Source of the DNA: a virus
Direction: 5' to 3' (one strand)
IMG/VR virus record: IMGVR_UViG_3300028299_000003
Location: 1-64,000 of that record
Length of the DNA: 64,000 bases
Positions 7,783-14,655 of this stretch are shown piece after piece. Made by a program: the position numbers and the translations under genes. The notes below the pieces were generated by a model, which saw nothing but the letters and a program-made list of their open reading frames with translations, did not search any database and was not told the origin of the DNA. Within the stretch, counting starts at the first letter, position 1. Each line of letters starts with the position of its first letter.

Positions 7783-8654
7783 AAAAGATTTTTACATATT
7801 CATTAGTTTTCATATTGTTATTTTTAGTATCTTGTTGTAGTACAAAGAATCGTCAATATGAAAAATCGGAATCAGTTATTATATCTGATACAGTTATTAT
7901 GATTCAGAAAAGACAAAGAACAGAGGATTCAATTAGATTTGAAGAAATGAAAAGAGAAGAATCATCTAGAGAAGAAAAAGAAAGACAAACACTTTCAAGA
8001 ACAGAGACCGCTGCACCTGTTTTATCAAGCCCACCAAGAGCAACACCAGTTGAGAGTGTACCAGAAAAATCTTTACCATCAACCCCACCAGCTGCTGGTG
8101 AATTAGAGATTATGATGGATAATGGTCTTATGTATGGTGATATAACATATAAAGAAGTTGACACAATGGTTGTTGGTAGAACAGATGTTTTAGAATTGAC
8201 AATATCTTATGATATACCAATTAGTAGAATTGTTGAAGAGGTTCATACATTTATAAGTGAAGGTGAATTGGTCTCAGAACCAATAAGAATCGCCCCAAAA
8301 ATGTTAGTAACATTGATTGATCCAACAAATGGTGTAAATTTTACTATAATACCAATATCACCAGAAGAACAATTAATTGAGGTTAATGATATAACAAAAT
8401 GGAATTGGAATGTTACTCCACTAACAAAAGGTAATAATAAATTAGTATTATCTGTTAATATAGTATTGGAAAATGGAATAAAAAATATCCAAGTATATGA
8501 GGATTATATTTATGTGTATTCAGATGAGTCTATTTTTGAGAGATTCTGGAATTGGTTTATAGATAACTGGGAACCATTTTTATCACTATTCATTATTCCA
8601 TTAGTTATTTGGGGTTATAATAGATTTATAAAAAAGAAGAAGGATGATGATTAA
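7779..8654 (+). CDS. Lipoprotein with C-terminal TM segment, candidate u-spanin
   Basis: A 291-residue protein. The start chosen (MKKIFTYSL) gives a signal peptide with a lipobox (LVSC, Cys at about 18). An earlier in-frame start would bury it. Next come a helical Glu/Arg-rich stretch, a Pro-rich linker (about 85-110) and a beta-sandwich-like domain (about 115-245, with TKWNWNVTPL). A TM helix follows (WEPFLSLFIIPLVIWGY) and then a KKKKDDD tail. An outer-membrane lipid anchor plus an inner-membrane anchor in one chain is the unimolecular spanin layout, used to fuse the membranes at lysis. It is larger than phage T1 gp11. A virion or envelope protein is the alternative. Confidence 0.6.
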   Translation: MKKIFTYSLVFILLFLVSCCSTKNRQYEKSESVIISDTVIMIQKRQRTEDSIRFEEMKREESSREEKERQTLSRTETAAPVLSSPPRATPVESVPEKSLPSTPPAAGELEIMMDNGLMYGDITYKEVDTMVVGRTDVLELTISYDIPISRIVEEVHTFISEGELVSEPIRIAPKMLVTLIDPTNGVNFTIIPISPEEQLIEVNDITKWNWNVTPLTKGNNKLVLSVNIVLENGIKNIQVYEDYIYVYSDESIFERFWNWFIDNWEPFLSLFIIPLVIWGYNRFIKKKKDDD

Positions 8655-9021
8655 GGAGTTTAATGAATTTTTAATGGAGAGTGTTGGGGATGATATAAAA
8701 TCATTTGGTAGAAAGATATATAACACAACAAAGATTAATGCCGCTTATATTATGACTGGATATAAGAAAGAGTTTATGGATTTGGTGAATGATATAAATT
8801 CGTATAGTAAAGGTGAAATAACAAAAAAAGAATTAACTCATCAATTTGTTAGTTTTCTAAAACTTTTAGGAATAACTAGTACAGTTGTAATTCATTCGTT
8901 TTTAACTATCGCGATAATTATAGCGTTTAAACGATGGGGTCTGACAAAATTTCTACCTGATGCGTTCCAAGATGAGGATAAAAAGATAGATGAGAAGATA
9001 GAATCAATATTAAAAAATTAA
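8644..9021 (+). CDS. Tagged membrane protein (MIKEFNEFLMES)
   Basis: A 125-residue protein with two possible starts, at 8644 and 8647; the second gives MIKEFNEFLMES, very close in form to T4 capsid-targeting sequences. A single TM segment lies near residues 78-98 (STVVIHSFLTIAIIIAF), followed by a charged C-terminus. It overlaps the end of the spanin candidate by 11 nt. A holin-like or membrane-docking role is possible but the single TM alone does not prove it. Confidence 0.6.
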   Translation: MMIKEFNEFLMESVGDDIKSFGRKIYNTTKINAAYIMTGYKKEFMDLVNDINSYSKGEITKKELTHQFVSFLKLLGITSTVVIHSFLTIAIIIAFKRWGLTKFLPDAFQDEDKKIDEKIESILKN

Positions 9022-9032
9022 TATATAACTCT

Positions 9033-9626
9033 ATGGATCTTAGTAATAAAAAATATTTCTTTGACCAATACAATGATGTGTGGTATATGATTCCTTATGA
9101 TAAAAGAGGAGAGTGGATTAAATTAAGGGATGAAAATAGTGAAGAAATTTCTAGTTATGATGAATATATTTTAGATATTGATATTGATCAGTATAGTTTT
9201 GAAAATCCAGAACCAATAACTCTCCCAGAAAAAATTGAAGAAAAAATGATAGAAAAAATTAGAAATTTTGATGATTTTTTAAATGAATCAAAATCCATTT
9301 ATGGTGGTACAGAAATTACAGATAAAAATATTCCAAACCTTCAAGAAGAGTGGGAAGAAAACGAAGAAAACAATTCTGGAAAATATTTTATTATAACATT
9401 CGCTGATAATTCGGGTGATGAGATACATTTCTGGCTTATGGATATACATCATTATGAATATGTACATAACACTATTGAACAGGGTGGATGTGAAGAAGAA
9501 GAATTTATGGAATTTGTTGATAACAACGCATTGGATCAAAAAATGGTCCAAACATACACTGAAATTGATTGGTTCGGTAATTATGATATAGAAAAGGTTG
9601 TGTATATACCAGAATTTGGAATGTAA
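9033..9626 (+). CDS. Acidic hypothetical protein with an internal tag
   Basis: A 197-residue protein. Residues 1-65 form one small domain. Around residue 71 the sequence MIEKIRNFDDFLNES repeats the N-terminal tag seen on other proteins, followed by an acidic alpha/beta domain. Either two genes fused or translation also starts at the internal Met (about 9249). No function recognised. Confidence 0.6.
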   Translation: MDLSNKKYFFDQYNDVWYMIPYDKRGEWIKLRDENSEEISSYDEYILDIDIDQYSFENPEPITLPEKIEEKMIEKIRNFDDFLNESKSIYGGTEITDKNIPNLQEEWEENEENNSGKYFIITFADNSGDEIHFWLMDIHHYEYVHNTIEQGGCEEEEFMEFVDNNALDQKMVQTYTEIDWFGNYDIEKVVYIPEFGM

Positions 9627-9639
9627 AAAAATTTGATTT

Positions 9640-9987
9640 ATGAAAATAAAAAGATTTGAAAATATTGATTTTGATGAAAATAATTGGGATTATGAAGAAG
9701 AAGATGATTCATCAAAAAAAGTAAAATTGGATAAAGATAAGATGGTTGATGATATAATGAATATGATATATAATGACCCATCTGGATACGAGGACTTTGT
9801 GTATGGTATAGTTGAGAATACTTTGAGAGATTATGATACAGAAGATTTGAAAGATATATTACAATATGAGGATGATGAAATATGTGATGAATGTGATGGA
9901 GAAGGTTATATAGATGGTAAAAAATGTGAAATATGTAATGGAACTGGAAATGTTGATATATATGAATACAAATATGGAAAAAAATAA
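9640..9987 (+). CDS. Tagged protein with DnaJ-type zinc-binding repeats
   Basis: A 115-residue protein. It starts with MKIKRFENIDFDE (tag). An acidic helical middle is followed near residues 83-104 by CDECDGEGYI and CEICNGTGN, two CxxCxGxG units like the zinc-binding region of DnaJ. One zinc could be bound. A protein-binding adaptor is possible; there is no J domain. Confidence 0.7.
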   Translation: MKIKRFENIDFDENNWDYEEEDDSSKKVKLDKDKMVDDIMNMIYNDPSGYEDFVYGIVENTLRDYDTEDLKDILQYEDDEICDECDGEGYIDGKKCEICNGTGNVDIYEYKYGKK

Positions 9988-9997
9988 TTAAATAAAA

Positions 9998-10666
9998 ATG
10001 CCAACACCAAAAAAGGGTGAAAGAAAAAAACACTTCATTAAAAGATGTATTCCTTATCTTCTTGATGAAGAACCAAGTACCCTAACATCAAAAAAGAAAA
10101 AAGGAAAACAATCGTACGCGATTTGTAATTCAATATACGATAGAAGAAATAAAAAGAATGAGAATATTGATATTTATACTGATGATGTTTTAACAGATGT
10201 GATGGGATTTTTAAATCTTATGGAACCACCAGAGTTTTATGACGCGGTATCGTTGTTGAATAAACATATAAACAATAACCCAGATGATGAACACGCGAAA
10301 GATTTGTTTAAAGAATTAAAAGGATTAGAAACATATTATCAACCAGATTTGGATACTCAAGAAATATCTAGTTTTAGTGATTATTTAACAGAGGATAATT
10401 TTTTAGATGATGAGTTTGAGTGGGAAGATGAAAGAGATACATATGAACAATTTTCAACTTGGTTATATAAACACGATTTTGAATTTTATGAAGGTGAGGA
10501 AGACTTTAAGGAATATTTTTATAAAATATTAAGTGATGATTCCTTAGACTCAAAAGAAAAGTCATTAAAAATTGTAAATTATTTAGAAGAAAAATGGGGG
10601 CTTTATGATGGATGGGAGGAGACTTTTCAAAAATTATTTTCTATAATAGAAAAAAAAATAATCTAA
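9998..10666 (+). CDS. Conserved phage protein with KKGERKKHFIKRC start
   Basis: A 222-residue protein. The first 45 residues (PTPKKGERKKHFIKRCIP, then YAICNSIYD) match a short motif common in phage structural and packaging-region proteins. The rest is acidic and helical, with two segments separated by a Pro-rich turn. The exact role is unknown. It is the last gene before a promoter at 10689. Confidence 0.55.
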   Translation: MPTPKKGERKKHFIKRCIPYLLDEEPSTLTSKKKKGKQSYAICNSIYDRRNKKNENIDIYTDDVLTDVMGFLNLMEPPEFYDAVSLLNKHINNNPDDEHAKDLFKELKGLETYYQPDLDTQEISSFSDYLTEDNFLDDEFEWEDERDTYEQFSTWLYKHDFEFYEGEEDFKEYFYKILSDDSLDSKEKSLKIVNYLEEKWGLYDGWEETFQKLFSIIEKKII

Positions 10667-10688
10667 TGATTCAGAAGAATCTAAAGAA

Positions 10689-10702
10689 TTTTTAATATAT
10701 AA
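10689..10702 (+). promoter_or_regulatory. Phage-type promoter element
   Basis: TTTTTAATATATAA ending 20 nt before the ATG of the nucleotidyltransferase gene at 10722. Confidence 0.55.
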
Positions 10703-10721
10703 ATTAAAATTAAGTTAATAG

Positions 10722-11882
10722 ATGGGTGGTCATGCTTTAGATAAATTAGGTATAAAAACAGAACGAAAATCAACAAAAGAACTTTATATAATATTTGATA
10801 AATTAAATAGATATTTTAGTAAATTTGACACTACTATACCAAGATTTTATAGAAATAAGAAAACACATGGTGATTTAGATATTTTGATTAAAGTTTCTAG
10901 TAATGAAATAATATATAATATTGTTAAAGATAGAATAAATCCCGATGGATTAATAGTTAATGATAATATTATAACATTTGATTATGATAATTGTCAAGTA
11001 GATTTAATTTGTATAAAAGAAGATATCTGGGAATCAGCGAAAATCTATTATTTATATGATCCTTTACCAAATCTTTTTGGCAAGACAGCTCATGGATTTG
11101 GTTTAAGATTTGGAATGGATGGATTATTTTATAAATTTATAGGAAAAGGTGGAACGAATACTCATGTGATTAAATTAACAACAAATCCTAGAAAAATATT
11201 TGAGTTTCTAGGTTTTGATTATGATAGATTTGAAGAAGGGTTTGATAATGTTACTGATATTTATGAATTCATAGTAAATGGAAAATTTTATGATAAAGAA
11301 ATGTTTAAACCAGAGAATTTAATCGCGGTTGATAGAAAAAGAAGTATGAATAGACCATCATATCGTGCTTTTTTAGAATATTCAAAATCAACAACGTCAA
11401 ATTTCACATTTGATAAAAATAAAAATGTTTATATAGATTATATTGATGAAAATTTTCCAGGGTTTAAAGAAAAATTAAATGTTTATATAGAACGGGATAA
11501 TATGATAGATCCTAGAAAAAAATTCAGGGAAGCGATATCAAATCACAAACCAGGAAAATTACTTGGAACAATTATCGGATATTATACAAAATCTAAAGAT
11601 GATTTTAATAAATTTATTATAGAAAGTGATATTGAGGCAATAAAAAAAGATTTTGATAACTTCTATATAGGATTCAATAAAAATGAAAATCTTTTTCTAA
11701 AGAAAATAACTGATTATGAAACATTTAAAATGACAGTTAAAAATTATGATATAACAAATCATAATTCCATATCTAATTATGACAGCAGGCAATCTAAAGA
11801 AATTCCATGGGAAGATGTATTTATTAAACCAAAAAATAGTGATAGATATATAAAACCATATGAGAAAGGAAAATTATTTTAA
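10722..11882 (+). CDS. Nucleotidyltransferase-fold protein (Pol-beta superfamily)
   Basis: A 386-residue protein. Near residues 48-56 it has HGDLDILI and about 45 residues later CQVDLICI, giving the spaced acidic residues of Pol-beta-type nucleotidyltransferases. A GGHA motif at residues 2-5 may belong to the active site. The rest is a helical C-terminal region. Candidates are RNA or tRNA end-modifying enzymes, which would fit the nearby tRNA cluster, but the substrate is not visible. Confidence 0.6.
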   Translation: MGGHALDKLGIKTERKSTKELYIIFDKLNRYFSKFDTTIPRFYRNKKTHGDLDILIKVSSNEIIYNIVKDRINPDGLIVNDNIITFDYDNCQVDLICIKEDIWESAKIYYLYDPLPNLFGKTAHGFGLRFGMDGLFYKFIGKGGTNTHVIKLTTNPRKIFEFLGFDYDRFEEGFDNVTDIYEFIVNGKFYDKEMFKPENLIAVDRKRSMNRPSYRAFLEYSKSTTSNFTFDKNKNVYIDYIDENFPGFKEKLNVYIERDNMIDPRKKFREAISNHKPGKLLGTIIGYYTKSKDDFNKFIIESDIEAIKKDFDNFYIGFNKNENLFLKKITDYETFKMTVKNYDITNHNSISNYDSRQSKEIPWEDVFIKPKNSDRYIKPYEKGKLF

Positions 11883-11930
11883 ACTTTCATTATCTAATTA
11901 TTATATAATTAACATAAAAAATTTTAGAAT

Positions 11931-12104
11931 ATGAAAAACACTATGAAAATATATTATGATGACGATCCATATTCAATTATTAGTAAAGTAAACGATTTAA
12001 TAAGTTCTTGTGGGATAGAGATTATTGAAGGTGATAGTGATGATGGTTGGGTAGAGTATGAAGTCATAATACATGACCAAAAAGGTGAAGAGATTTGTGA
12101 ATGA
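11931..12104 (+). CDS. Small acidic protein
   Basis: A 57-residue ORF starting MKNTMKIYYDDD and ending KGEEICE. It is collinear with the upstream gene, has a clean ATG preceded by A-rich sequence, and its acidic composition matches other small proteins here. It is the last plus-strand gene before the tRNA cluster. No family recognised. Confidence 0.5.
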   Translation: MKNTMKIYYDDDPYSIISKVNDLISSCGIEIIEGDSDDGWVEYEVIIHDQKGEEICE

Positions 12105-12145
12105 AAAATTGTATTTTAATACCTACATTTTGAAACTGGGATTGA

Positions 12146-12307
12146 TTATTCAATTCTTTTTATATTTACCATAGTTGTAATATCATACATTTGTTCACCA
12201 ATTTTCAATTTTTTCACCATGGAATTAAATGTACTAGAAAATTTTGGCAATCCTTCTTTTTCAACTGTTTCTTTTTCACCTTTTTTATTAGTTATTTCGT
12301 ATTTCAT
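12146..12307 (-). CDS. Small basic protein
   Basis: A 53-residue ORF on the minus strand starting MKYEITNKKGEKETVEKEG, with the core SMVKKLKIGEQMYDITTM. The sequence pattern (KGEK, beta-turn, KIGEQ) suggests a small beta-rich domain. It lies just beyond the terminator of the tRNA cluster. Function unknown. Confidence 0.5.
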   Translation of the reverse strand: MKYEITNKKGEKETVEKEGLPKFSSTFNSMVKKLKIGEQMYDITTMVNIKRIE

Positions 12308-12360
12308 AAGATATTTTTATTTTATATATAATATCAAATCGGGTCAATTTTAAAATAAGA

Positions 12361-12400
12361 AAAGGAATGGATTTAATGGTCTAACCAAATCCATTCCTTT
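12361..12400 (-). terminator. Terminator at the end of the tRNA cluster
   Basis: A 14-bp perfect inverted repeat (AAAGGAATGGATTT and its complement) with a 12-nt loop, followed on the minus strand by TTCTTATTTT. It lies next to the last tRNA-like gene (12407-12475). Confidence 0.7.
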
Positions 12401-12406
12401 TCAATG

Positions 12407-12475
12407 TAGCCCTTGTGTGAATCGAACACCACTTATCGGGAACCCCCGAAGTCCTATCCAATAGACGAAAGGGCC
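12407..12475 (-). ncRNA. Aberrant tRNA-like gene A, collapsed anticodon loop
   Basis: The acceptor stem (GGCCCTT / AAGGGCT), D arm (GTCT / GGAC) and T-loop TTCGATT are tRNA-like. The position of the anticodon arm holds TCGGG-GGTT-CCCGA, a 5-bp stem with a 4-nt loop and no U33. The T stem has an extra base. It cannot decode in the normal way as read. Confidence 0.6.
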
Positions 12476-12493
12476 ATAATTCTGAGAATTGAT

Positions 12494-12592
12494 TCGTCAT
12501 TATGGGATTTAAACCCATATTCCCTTTCGGGAATCCCTCTAAAGAGGGATTACTCTGCTTCGCAGGAGTCCTGTCTTTTGGACGAAATGACA
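12494..12592 (-). ncRNA. Aberrant tRNA-like gene B with extra hairpins
   Basis: 99 nt. Acceptor TGTCATT / AATGACG, D arm GTCC / GGAC and a T arm (ATGGG-TTTAAAT-CCCAT) are present. Between them lie three hairpins: CTGC-GAA-GCAG, ATCCCTC-TTTA-GAGGGAT and TTCCC-GAAA-GGGAA. No 7-nt anticodon loop is visible. It is either a degenerate class II tRNA or a tRNA-like RNA. Confidence 0.55.
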
Positions 12593-12637
12593 GAACCTTT
12601 TCTCATTTTTTAAAATCTTAATAAAAGATAAAAATAG

Positions 12638-12726
12638 TAGTCCTAGAGGGATTCGAACCCCCGTTACCAAGAAAACCTTGGCGTCCTTATCCACTTTAAA
12701 GTGGAGTTCCGTTAGACGATAGGACC
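12638..12726 (-). ncRNA. Aberrant Glu-like tRNA C with D-loop hairpin
   Basis: 89 nt. Acceptor GGTCCTA / TAGGACT and T arm are normal and Glu-like. The D loop carries a perfect palindromic hairpin, TCCACTTTAAAGTGGA (12690-12705). The anticodon arm reads CCAAG-GTTTT-CTTGG, with a 5-nt loop. The outer part of 13002-13156 is nearly identical, so the altered form is conserved between copies. Confidence 0.6.
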
Positions 12727-12732
12727 GTTTTG

Positions 12733-12819
12733 TAGCCCCTGTGGGACTCGAACCTCACATTCCTAGGACAATACCTAGGGTCCTGCACATCGGACGATGA
12801 TCCGTTAGACGAAAGGGCC
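12733..12819 (-). ncRNA. Aberrant tRNA-like gene D with D-loop hairpin
   Basis: 87 nt. Acceptor GGCCCTT / AGGGGCT. The D loop is expanded by a CATC-GTCC-GATG hairpin. The anticodon arm is CCTAGG-TATTGT-CCTAGG, with a 6-nt loop and no clear U33; TTG is the only plausible anticodon. The T stem has one bulged base, as in copy A. Confidence 0.55.
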
Positions 12820-12850
12820 ATTTTATTTTCGACTTATTTTTTTCAGTATC

Positions 12851-12859
12851 TCAAAGAAC
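12851..12859 (-). promoter_or_regulatory. boxA-like element GTTCTTTGA
   Basis: GTTCTTTGA on the minus strand between the promoter at 12865 and tRNA-like gene D. The same 9-mer recurs at 17697, 18453, 18816, 19808 and 20180 in the tRNA region and resembles rRNA/tRNA boxA antitermination sites. Confidence 0.5.
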
Positions 12860-12864
12860 AAAAA

Positions 12865-12895
12865 CAAAGGTACATTGTTTTTTTGACAAAACAAA
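12865..12895 (-). promoter_or_regulatory. Host-type (Bacteroidota sigma-A) promoter
   Basis: Minus strand TTTG (892-895), 19-nt spacer, TACCTTTG (865-872), matching TTTG-N19-20-TAnnTTTG. It reads into the boxA-like site and tRNA-like genes D to A. Confidence 0.65.
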
Positions 12896-12919
12896 ATTTT
12901 TCTTTGTTTTTTTTTTATG

Positions 12920-12994
12920 TCACCCGTAGGGGATTCGAACCCCTGATTTCAAGGATGAAAACCTTGCGTCCTAGACCGACTAGACGAACGGGCG
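12920..12994 (-). tRNA. tRNA-Glu(UUC)
   Basis: Acceptor CGCCCGT / ACGGGTG, D arm GTCT / GGAC, anticodon arm CAAGG-TTTTCAT-CCTTG with anticodon TTC, T-loop TTCGAAT. Fully canonical, which makes it a useful control for the aberrant Glu-like copies on either side. Confidence 0.9.
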
Positions 12995-13001
12995 TATTTT
13001 G

Positions 13002-13156
13002 TAGTCCTAGGGGGATTCGAGCCCCCATGACCAAGAAAACCTTGGCGTCCTTATCACACAATCTGGATTTGAACCATAATTCCTCTATTCTATTATATAA
13101 GAGGGTGTTTCCTTTTGTTACACTATTTGTGTGAGTTCCGTTTAGACGATAGGACC
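13002..13156 (-). ncRNA. Glu-like tRNA with a second tRNA-like sequence in its D loop
   Basis: 155 nt. The outer part repeats gene C almost exactly (same acceptor, same CCAAG-GTTTT-CTTGG arm). Where gene C has a 16-nt palindrome, this copy holds about 80 nt (13054-13133). The insert has its own acceptor stem (CACACAA / TTGTGTG), D stem (GTGT / ACAC), an arm CCTCT / AGAGG with a 13-nt loop, and T-loop TTCAAAT. Confidence 0.6.
13054..13133 (-). ncRNA. Inner tRNA-like sequence nested in 13002-13156
   Basis: The 7-bp acceptor stem plus a discriminator A, 4-bp D stem, CCTCT / AGAGG arm and T-loop TTCAAAT are arranged in tRNA order. The central loop is 13 nt rather than 7 and no anticodon can be assigned. 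The T stem has one mismatch. Confidence 0.5.
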
Positions 13157-13222
13157 TGAAATCATATATAAGATGATTTCGTATTTTTAATATTTTCAAA
13201 TTTTCAATGAACGATTACAATA

Positions 13223-13254
13223 CAAAGATAAGAATTATTCTGATACTATACAAA
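13223..13254 (-). promoter_or_regulatory. Host-type promoter of the nested tRNA block
   Basis: Minus strand TTTG (251-254), 20-nt spacer, TATCTTTG (223-230). It fits the Bacteroidota consensus and lies about 67 nt before the 5' end of 13002-13156. Confidence 0.7.
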
Positions 13255-13274
13255 TTTTTCTTGGATAAAATAAA

Positions 13275-14227
13275 AAAAATGGAATGAGACTACTTCCACT
13301 TCTGACTGATACCTTCATTGTATTATCCCTTTGACTCCCATCAGAGGGTTCTCAATTTGTCCACATCCACCAGGGATGTCTATCAGCGACGCTGCCGTTT
13401 TATAGTTGGTGACTCAACTTTTACCATCAATCATATTCAACTTTCCGAATACCCTCTGCTTTCGGGGCAGTTCGTGGCCGCTAGACCACTAGGTGCATCT
13501 TTCAATCAAATTCATCCGTCTTGGGAACTTCAGAACTCTCGGTTCACCCGTAGGTGCTAAGAATTAAGCGACTTTCAGATTGATGTTGAGTGGGCCTTTC
13601 CATTTGATAACAAAATGCAGGAATTGAACCTACGTTTTTTATTTAAGCGATAAATGCCTTACCACTAGGCAAATTTTGTTAGTCCACCAAGAAGTGCCCA
13701 CTCAGCTGTTCTATATCCTTTTGAGATATAAAATTCAACACTTCTCATGCGTTTCGGGCTACCGACCCTACTGTGCGGTTCTTCAAGAATCCTGACCCCT
13801 CGTTCTACCAAGGAATCATTCACCTCTGGAACTATTAGATAGCCATCACGTTGGTCTGCTTTGACAGTCTAATCACTCCTTATCCAATCAGATGTATCAA
13901 TCGGCTGACGAATGGCGTTGGGTGTCACCCCATATTAGAGAAGCTCCTTACCCATTGCCGTGACAATGGGGGCTTACCTCTCGTATTCTTCCCACAGAAC
14001 CATAACCGATTTTCCACCTTAGTTCCACCGAAGTGAAACCCGCCACTGGGATGCGTTAGGATGAAGTTTGCTTGGATGAACTACCCGAAAGTAGCAGGAG
14101 ATTGTGAACATTTACTCCTCTTTTACACCTTACGATGTATTATCCTTTATCCCCCGAAGGGGAAAACTTCCCAAACAAAGTTAATTTTTTTACAATAAAT
14201 ATAAGAACATTTTTTAATTTCAAATTC
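13275..14227 (-). ncRNA. Giant structured RNA (GOLLD/ROOL-like) with embedded tRNA
   Basis: About 950 nt without a credible ORF and visibly richer in G+C than the rest of the window, with many local hairpins. A host-type promoter (14234-14264) lies just upstream and a weak hairpin plus T-run (13271-13298) closes it. A tRNA-like arm (13610-13679) sits on a GAGTGGGC / GCCCACTC stem (13588-13595 with 13696-13703). GOLLD and ROOL are large phage RNAs found beside tRNAs, and GOLLD can contain a tRNA. The class assignment is by length, context and embedded tRNA only. Confidence 0.65.
13610..13679 (-). tRNA. tRNA-like arm inside the giant RNA
   Basis: Acceptor ACAAAAT / ATTTTGT, D arm TGCC / GGCA, T arm GTAGG-TTCAATT-CCTGC. 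The anticodon arm is best read as ATTTA-TCGCT-TAAAT, a 5-nt loop without U33, so the amino acid cannot be assigned and decoding is doubtful. Confidence 0.55.
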
Positions 14228-14233
14228 GTTTTA

Positions 14234-14264
14234 CAAAGATACGAAGATTTTTTATATCGGCAAA
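14234..14264 (-). promoter_or_regulatory. Host-type promoter of the giant RNA
   Basis: Minus strand TTTG (261-264), 19-nt spacer, TATCTTTG (234-241). Transcription would begin near 14227 and run into the structured RNA. Confidence 0.75.
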
Positions 14265-14276
14265 ATTTATTTTTGT

Positions 14277-14485
14277 TTATTTTTCCCCTAGATCAATTTT
14301 ATAGTTATTATCAGGTGGTCCCGTTACAATAGTAACCTTGAACATTCTACCATCAACATTTCTTTTAATCATAAGATAAACCTTTTCTATATCAATATCA
14401 TTTTTTCTACCACCAAAGAAAAACAACTACATCTTTAGTGTAGTTTGATGAATTTAATATGATTTAATAAATCTAATCCGTTCAT
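14277..14485 (-). pseudogene. Small gene split by an IS605-type hairpin
   Basis: The 5' part reads MNGLDLLNHIKF from 14485. The 3' part reads FGGRKNDIDIEKVYLMIK and ends PDNNYKIDLGEK at 14277. Between them, at about 14420-14450, a hairpin unit of roughly 35-40 nt interrupts the frame. The two parts look like one small protein of about 55 residues. Its function is unknown. Confidence 0.5.
14425..14445. repeat. Solo IS605-like terminal hairpin
   Basis: AACTACA-TCTTTAG-TGTAGTT followed by TGATGAATTT and preceded by CCAAAGAAAA. The same arrangement occurs at 59983-60005, and a related hairpin lies at 60323-60346. It looks like an orphan element end with no gene between ends. Confidence 0.6.
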
Positions 14486-14567
14486 TTTTTCAAAATTTTA
14501 GAATTTAATTTCTAACTGATCATTTTCCTCATCTTCATTTATCTCCGAATTATCAAAATCAATTTTG

Positions 14568-14655
14568 TGCTCCAGATAGGATTCGAACCTATAAGCCTCA
14601 TTATGGCGGTGATTCCTGAGACCACTGTGTTTACCTTGGTTTTCACCACTGGAGC
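14568..14655 (-). tRNA. tRNA-Leu(CAG)
   Basis: Class II tRNA: acceptor GCTCCAG / CTGGAGC, anticodon arm GTGGT-CTCAGGA-ATCAC (CAG), a variable arm with GCC / GGC and T-loop TTCGAAT. A short frame remnant (14504-14567) abuts its 3' end. Confidence 0.85.

Noticed and set aside
9638-10033. 131-residue minus-strand ORF
   Set aside because: His/Tyr/Leu-rich shadow of two well-supported plus-strand genes (9640 and 9998).
12494-12592. Ochre suppressor tRNA (CTTTAGA as an anticodon loop)
   Set aside because: The loop in the second hairpin could be read as UUA, but it lies in the variable-region position and the stem only closes with a 4-nt loop.
12883-13560. Several ORFs across tRNA and giant-RNA sequence
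   Set aside because: They run through tRNA arms and structured RNA, have no conserved features and change strand at random.
13275-14227. tmRNA as the identity of the large RNA
   Set aside because: No tmRNA-like 5' and 3' ends (Ala-type acceptor, GGATTCGAC motif) and the tRNA-like arm is internal rather than terminal.
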